DNA from: Desulfobacteraceae bacterium
GTDB taxonomy: Bacteria; Desulfobacterota; Desulfobacteria; Desulfobacterales; Desulfobacteraceae
DNA length: 7,450 bases
Reading direction: 5' to 3'
NCBI GenBank assembly: GCA_015486915.1
Contig: WFQS01000641.1
Coordinates: forward strand, 1-7,450
The position numbers were made by a program, and so were the translations under genes. The notes beneath the pieces were generated by a model that worked only from the letters and a program-made list of their open reading frames with translations, was not told the DNA's origin and made no database searches. Below, in pieces: positions 6,369-7,450 of the stretch (the first letter of the stretch is position 1; every line of letters begins with the position of its first letter).

Positions 6369-6548
6369 CGGATAATACTTTATAGAATTCGCACCACATG
6401 CAATGGCTGCGCGGATGTGGATCTTGCCACAATTCATGGAGGTGAAGCCGACGTATTTGACCCGCCGGCACCTGATCAAAAAGACCGGAAAGTGACACCG
6501 CAGGATCTGTTAAAAAACGAAAACTGGCTCTGTGTGAAGAATGACTGA
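6369..6548 (+). pseudogene. Possible gene remnant, unrecognised
   Basis: A 59-codon open frame bounded by TAA at 6366 and TGA at 6546, without an ATG start in frame. The translation looks protein-like rather than random: it has a CNGC pair near residues 11-14, then DLATIHGGEADVFDPPAPDQ, and ends KNENWLCVKND. Codons are GC-richer than in the core genes. I do not recognise the family. The most likely reading is the 3' end of a decayed gene whose 5' part is lost near the AT-rich junction at about 6365. A chance open frame remains possible. Confidence 0.35.
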
Positions 6549-6588
6549 AGCCAAGATGCACGGTCAACGGCTTCAAAACGGCACCGTG
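6546..6588. other. Overlapping inverted repeats downstream of yoeB
   Basis: TGAAGCC (6546-6552) pairs with GGCTTCA (6569-6575). CACGGT (6559-6564) pairs with ACCGTG (6583-6588), so the two stems are mutually exclusive. They lie 53-95 nt past the yoeB stop on the toxin strand and directly at the stop of the + strand remnant. Neither is followed by a T-run, so termination is only a possibility. Confidence 0.4.
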
Positions 6589-6640
6589 GAGGCTGGGGAA
6601 GAAAAACGCACGGCCATCCGATTCGATTATTTAGCACGCT

Positions 6641-6901
6641 TCAGTAGTGATATCTGCATGAAATGATTGTAATAAAATCATCATTAACAGCATATACGAG
6701 CCTATTTATTTCATCAATTCGCCGCGACCAAAATCCAGATAAATTCTCTCGCAGTGGTTCTGGTTTTCCTATTCCTTCAAATGGTTGCCTCATAGTATTA
6801 TTAATCAGTTTATTAATTCGCTTGAGTGTTTTTTTATCTTGCGACTGCCAATAGATATATCCCTTCCATGCTTCATCAGTCCATGCTAATGTTCTATTCA
6901 T
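6641..6901 (-). CDS. yoeB: YoeB-family mRNA interferase toxin
   Basis: Toxin of a type II toxin-antitoxin pair. YoeB enters the ribosomal A site and cleaves mRNA when free of YefM. The 86-residue protein matches the family along its length: DEAWKGYIYWQ near the start, PFEGIGKPEPLRENLSGFWSRRI at 40-62, NRLVYAV at 66-72, and the C-terminal SCRYHY. The catalytic residues of the RelE/YoeB fold are present: Glu48, Arg67, His85 and the terminal Tyr86. It should therefore be active. Its ATG overlaps the end of yefM by 8 nt (ATGAATAG), so translation is coupled and antitoxin is made first. Confidence 0.96.
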   Translation of the reverse strand: MNRTLAWTDEAWKGYIYWQSQDKKTLKRINKLINNTMRQPFEGIGKPEPLRENLSGFWSRRIDEINRLVYAVNDDFITIISCRYHY

Positions 6902-7148
6902 CTAAAAGCTCTCTTTCCTGGACGTTTCCACTTTTATACTGCTCTATAGATTTTGTAAGATGTGTTGCATTAGCGGGTGACCTGAGAAGATAGAAAGTCT
7001 CCATATAACTATTGAAGGTCTCTAACGACATAACAACTGCGTCTTCTGAATCTCGGCGAGTTATTATTGTATAATCTGCATCATTTATGACTTGATCTAA
7101 AACAAACTTTAAATTGTTTCTTGCTTCGCTAAAATTGACAATTTTCAT
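6894..7148 (-). CDS. yefM: YefM-family antitoxin (Phd/YefM)
   Basis: Antitoxin that binds and neutralises YoeB and, with it, represses its own promoter. From the chosen ATG the protein has 84 residues. The N-terminal Phd/YefM DNA-binding and dimerisation fold is clear: MKIVNFSEARNNLKFVLDQV at the start, then YTIITRR and DAVVMSLETFNSYMET (37-52). Arg10 and Arg31/32 sit where YefM proteins contact the operator. The C-terminal part (about 53-84) is the expected flexible toxin-binding tail. A longer in-frame start exists at 7205, but GGAGG ends 5 nt before the ATG at 7148, and the upstream extension covers the promoter and operator, so the shorter form is right. Confidence 0.94.
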   Translation of the reverse strand: MKIVNFSEARNNLKFVLDQVINDADYTIITRRDSEDAVVMSLETFNSYMETFYLLRSPANATHLTKSIEQYKSGNVQERELLDE

Positions 7149-7152
7149 AATA

Positions 7153-7158
7153 TCCTCC
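7153..7158 (-). promoter_or_regulatory. Ribosome-binding site deciding the yefM start
   Basis: GGAGGA on the minus strand, 4 nt before the ATG at 7148. It is nearly a full anti-16S match and rules in the short form over the alternative upstream start at 7205. Confidence 0.85.
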
Positions 7159-7160
7159 AG

Positions 7161-7184
7161 ACTTGTGCTATTTGTTGTACAAGT
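7161..7184. promoter_or_regulatory. Putative YefM-YoeB operator
   Basis: Contains the palindrome TTGTACAA (7175-7182) with the TGTACA core known for YefM operators, immediately downstream of and touching the -10 box. A wider inverted repeat, ACTTGT (7161-7166) and ACAAGT (7179-7184), surrounds it. A related ATACAAGT (7218-7225) sits just upstream of the -35 box. Bound repressor would block polymerase. Assignment rests on the known core of YefM sites and on position. Confidence 0.65.
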
Positions 7185-7210
7185 ATAATAAATACTTTTC
7201 AACATGTCCA
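7182..7210 (-). promoter_or_regulatory. Promoter of yefM-yoeB
   Basis: On the minus strand TGGACA (7205-7210) and TATACT (7182-7187) are separated by 17 nt, each one mismatch from the sigma-70 consensus. The boxes lie 34-62 nt before the yefM ATG. The -10 box is overlapped by the inverted repeat AAGTAT-N5-ATACTT (7181-7197) and by the edge of TTGTACAA. Confidence 0.75.
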
Positions 7211-7255
7211 GCTAATTATACAAGTTTGATAAAGATATTGTTGTAACGCTTCTAA

Positions 7256-7284
7256 TCAGCCGCGCGGATTTTTACGTCGGCTGA
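7256..7284. other. Short GC-rich stem-loop upstream of the toxin-antitoxin promoter
   Basis: TCAGCCG (7256-7262) and CGGCTGA (7278-7284) are perfect complements around a 15-nt loop. It lies about 45 bp upstream of the yefM -35 box, where the sequence turns from AT-rich to GC-richer. Read on the minus strand it could end a transcript coming from the right, but no T-run follows. Confidence 0.4.
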
Positions 7285-7317
7285 ATTGGCCTTGTTCAAG
7301 TAAGGATCGGAGATGAA

Positions 7318-7449
7318 ATAAGTTGAACAGAAATAGCGCAGAATTCCGGCCCATGTACAAGGCGCATTAAAGGTTGCATACTCAACGTATTCGGCCTTTG
7401 ATGCAACGAAGTAGATGGGCCGGAAGACAAGCAATTTCGTTCAACTTAT
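7318..7449. repeat. 132-bp nested inverted-repeat element at the window edge
   Basis: ATAAGTTGAAC (7318-7328) is the exact complement of GTTCAACTTAT (7439-7449). After a one-base bulge GAAAT pairs with ATTTC. Further in, TTCCGGCCCAT (7344-7354) pairs perfectly with ATGGGCCGGAA (7415-7425), and innermost GTTGCAT (7373-7379) with ATGCAAC (7401-7407). Terminal inverted repeats plus internal symmetry and small size suggest a non-autonomous mobile element or a structured RNA. The right flank is outside the window, so a target duplication cannot be tested. Confidence 0.6.
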
Positions 7450-7450
7450 A

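Larger units (their letters stand above)
6287..6640. other. Gene-poor stretch between the trxA promoter and yoeB
   Basis: About 350 bp without an intact gene. The first 100 bp are AT-rich like the neighbours. From about 6395 to 6630 the base composition is visibly richer in GC, with a start-less open frame on the + strand (6369-6548, listed separately) and overlapping inverted repeats (6546-6588). The change of composition suggests the remains of acquired DNA. Confidence 0.5.

Noticed and set aside
6322..6576. Minus-strand 84-codon frame downstream of yoeB
   Set aside because: It has no ribosome-binding site, its translation is rich in His/Ser/Arg with no recognisable domain, and it runs antisense to the more protein-like + strand frame.
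7149..7205. Longer YefM start at 7205
   Set aside because: The extra 19 codons cover the -10 box, the operator and the GGAGG site of the proper start.
7241..7328. Integron attC-like site next to the toxin-antitoxin module (GTTGAAC/GTTCAAC core-like boxes, TCAGCCG/CGGCTGA stem)
   Set aside because: The GTTGAAC and GTTCAAC boxes at 7322 and 7439 are in the reverse order for an attC. The better-placed boxes around the TCAGCCG stem do not match the RYYYAAC/GTTRRRY pattern, and no matching site lies downstream of yoeB.
7252..7434. 60-codon minus-strand frame with a TTG start upstream of yefM
   Set aside because: It has no ATG and no clear ribosome-binding site, its stop lies inside the TCAGCCG stem, and most of it is made of the inverted-repeat element at 7318-7449. 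I recognise no family in the translation.

Overview
The window reads as a chromosomal piece of a Gram-negative anaerobe, most likely a member of the Desulfobacterota (a sulfate-reducer-like 'deltaproteobacterium'). This is inferred from a BamD lipoprotein (outer membrane), an archaeal/eukaryotic-type prolyl-tRNA synthetase next to one bifunctional Rel, a zinc-type L28, moderate-to-low GC, and repeat-rich intergenic DNA. The taxon is an inference from gene content and style, not a sequence match.

Left part (1-3287, + strand): the 3' three-quarters of proS, then after a 3-nt gap a complete rel gene for (p)ppGpp synthesis and hydrolysis. The two are almost certainly co-transcribed, and the promoter lies outside the window. 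A 139-bp convergent gap follows, with one copy of a dispersed repeat and a GC-rich palindrome.

Middle (3427-6148, - strand): trxA, trxB, bamD and rpmB, read right to left. trxA has a textbook sigma-70-type promoter and a leader of about 100 nt. trxA and trxB encode the thioredoxin/thioredoxin reductase pair. bamD (outer-membrane protein assembly) and rpmB (ribosomal protein L28) follow after larger gaps full of repeats. The trxB-bamD gap holds a 159-bp near-perfect palindrome that looks like a MITE inserted beside a second copy of the dispersed repeat. The rpmB upstream region holds nested perfect tandem repeats that duplicate a possible -35 box.

Right part (about 6290-7450): an accessory patch. 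A complete yefM-yoeB type II toxin-antitoxin module (- strand, 8-nt overlap) has a recognisable promoter and a TGTACA-type operator. By eye it is flanked by GC-richer, palindrome-rich DNA with no intact gene. On its left is a stretch of open frame without a start that looks like a gene remnant. On its right is a 132-bp nested inverted-repeat element running to the window edge.

I see no CRISPR array, rRNA, complete tRNA or intact transposase. I also see no convincing undescribed multi-gene system. The most interesting signals are the palindromic elements, the apparent occupied/empty insertion site pair, and the remnants around the toxin-antitoxin module.
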